A stretch of DNA of 6,611 nt from a bacterium (lineage in GTDB: Bacteria; Patescibacteria; Microgenomatia; Levybacterales; UBA12049), in the NCBI GenBank assembly GCA_021825955.1, contig JAKAEH010000053.1, positions 1 to 6,611 of the forward strand, written 5' to 3'. The translations under genes were made by a program, and so were the position numbers. Below the pieces are notes generated by a model. The model saw only the letters and a program-made list of their open reading frames with translations. It had not been told where the DNA came from and ran no database searches. Positions 6,318-6,611 of this stretch are shown piece after piece. The stretch's first letter is position 1; every line of letters starts with the position of its first letter.

Positions 6318-6553
6318 GCCGTATTTTCTTCCGGATTTCCGCCGGTGGCGGATTTTTCTTCCGATTTTTTCTTTTTAGCCATATTAATTACCTCTTTACC
6401 TTTATAAAATCCGCAATTTCTGCAAATTGTGTGAGGTAAAACAGGAGTACCGCAATTAGTACATAAAACCGTTTCTCTAACGGTCAATTTTATTGCAGCT
6501 CTTCTTTTACCCTGTCTTGCTCTGGAATGTCTTTTCTTTGGTTCTTGTGGCAT
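6314..6553 (-). CDS. rpmF: 50S ribosomal protein L32 with C-terminal extension
   Basis: L32 is a small protein of the large ribosomal subunit. The first 55 or so residues match it: a basic N-terminus [15 protein letters not shown] (5-19), then a four-cysteine zinc site CTNC (31-34) and CRNC (44-47), ending GFYKGKEVI (48-56). The usual protein stops about here. This one continues with a charged, low-complexity tail (57-79) that starts with a lysine cluster and ends in a Ser/Gly/Glu-rich stretch. The tail DNA contains a perfect GC-rich palindrome and its stop overlaps the nusB start (ATGA). The tail may be there mainly to carry ribosomes to nusB, or it may have come from readthrough; both are guesses. 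No Shine-Dalgarno is present, and a -10-like box ends seven bases before the ATG. Confidence 0.93.
   Translation of the reverse strand: MPQEPKKRHSRARQGKRRAAIKLTVRETVLCTNCGTPVLPHTICRNCGFYKGKEVINMAKKKKSEEKSATGGNPEENTA
6338..6357 (+). repeat. GC-rich palindrome followed by T run inside rpmF tail
   Basis: TCCGCC (6338-6343) and GGCGGA (6347-6352) form a perfect 6-base inverted repeat around a 3-base loop, followed on the plus strand by TTTTT (6353-6357). This has the layout of an intrinsic terminator for plus-strand transcription, but no plus-strand gene precedes it. On the minus strand it codes residues in SATGG of the L32 tail (68-72) and lies about 20 bases before the nusB start. It could equally be a dispersed REP-like palindrome. 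Confidence 0.55.
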
Positions 6554-6560
6554 GGTTACT

Positions 6561-6589
6561 ATTTTACTTTATTTGAAGCCTGGTTGCAA
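6561..6589 (-). promoter_or_regulatory. Possible promoter for rpmF operon
   Basis: Reading the minus strand, TTGCAA (6589-6584, four of six -35 consensus bases) is followed after exactly 17 bases by TAAAAT (6566-6561, five of six -10 bases). The -10 box ends seven bases before the rpmF ATG, so transcription would begin at or next to the start codon, giving a nearly leaderless message. That would agree with the lack of a Shine-Dalgarno. The region is AT-rich, so a chance match is possible. Confidence 0.35.
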
Positions 6590-6611
6590 TACTTTTTAGT
6601 CCGGTGATGCG
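6564..6611 (-). CDS. Possible C-terminal tail of an upstream gene
   Basis: On the minus strand a frame is open from the window edge and ends in TAA at 6566-6564, ten bases before the rpmF start; it would encode 15 residues ending ATRLQIK. Genes in this operon are tightly packed, so another gene ending here is expected, but a second frame is also open from the edge for 16 codons and the stretch is too short to identify. YceD/DUF177 often precedes rpmF in bacteria, but nothing in these residues shows it. Confidence 0.3.
   Translation of the reverse strand, partial: RITGLKSIATRLQIK

Noticed and set aside
6317..6382. Internal ATG in the rpmF tail as a separate 22-residue gene
   Set aside because: It is in frame with L32 and has no ribosome-binding site; a low-complexity extension is the simpler reading.
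1..6611. Recoding of UGA, CRISPR, toxin-antitoxin, mobile element or prophage
   Set aside because: TGA ends pilN and rpmF at sensible places, no direct-repeat array, transposase or integrase is present, and all long frames are explained by pilus and housekeeping genes.

Overview
The window suggests a bacterium of the Candidate Phyla Radiation (Patescibacteria), possibly Microgenomates. This is an inference from three things. The genes are AT-rich, compact and mostly overlapping or separated by a few bases. The Shine-Dalgarno signals are weak or absent. Minor type IV pilins with Pro/Thr-rich linkers are followed by a pilM-pilN-pilO set with no pilP or pilQ, which fits a cell without an outer membrane. 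TGA is used as a normal stop (pilN, rpmF), so the UGA=Gly code of some CPR lineages does not apply. No phylogeny could be run.

Left part (1-4110, plus strand): the end of a type IV pilus operon. It holds the C-terminal end of a cysteine-rich minor pilin (1-267), a prepilin with a clear G|YTLVE processing site (269-904), a PilX-like protein (961-1773), and the inner-membrane assembly platform proteins PilM (1780-2814), PilN (2807-3343) and PilO (3340-4110). pilM/pilN overlap by 8 bases and pilN/pilO by 4, so the three are probably translationally coupled. The minor pilins would prime or cap the fibre. PilM on the cytoplasmic face binds the N-terminal tail of PilN, and PilN pairs with PilO to link the cytoplasmic motor to the fibre.

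Right part (4091-6611, minus strand): a housekeeping RNA and translation operon, read right to left as rpmF (L32), nusB, rnc (RNase III), rpsP (S16), khpA-like KH protein and trmD. These genes support ribosome assembly, rRNA processing and antitermination, and tRNA m1G37 methylation. rimM, which often lies between rpsP and trmD, is not there. A short open frame at the right edge may be the tail of one more gene upstream of rpmF.

The two operons converge, and the last 20 bases of pilO are also the last 20 bases of trmD on the other strand. No stretch above 60 bases lacks a predicted gene. I see no RNA genes, mobile elements, CRISPR arrays or defence genes, and no plainly new multi-gene system. 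The most interesting signals are a perfect heptanucleotide tandem repeat just inside the start of a prepilin gene, substitutions at key positions of PilM and TrmD, a terminator-like GC-rich palindrome in the rpmF tail, and the coding overlap between the converging operons.
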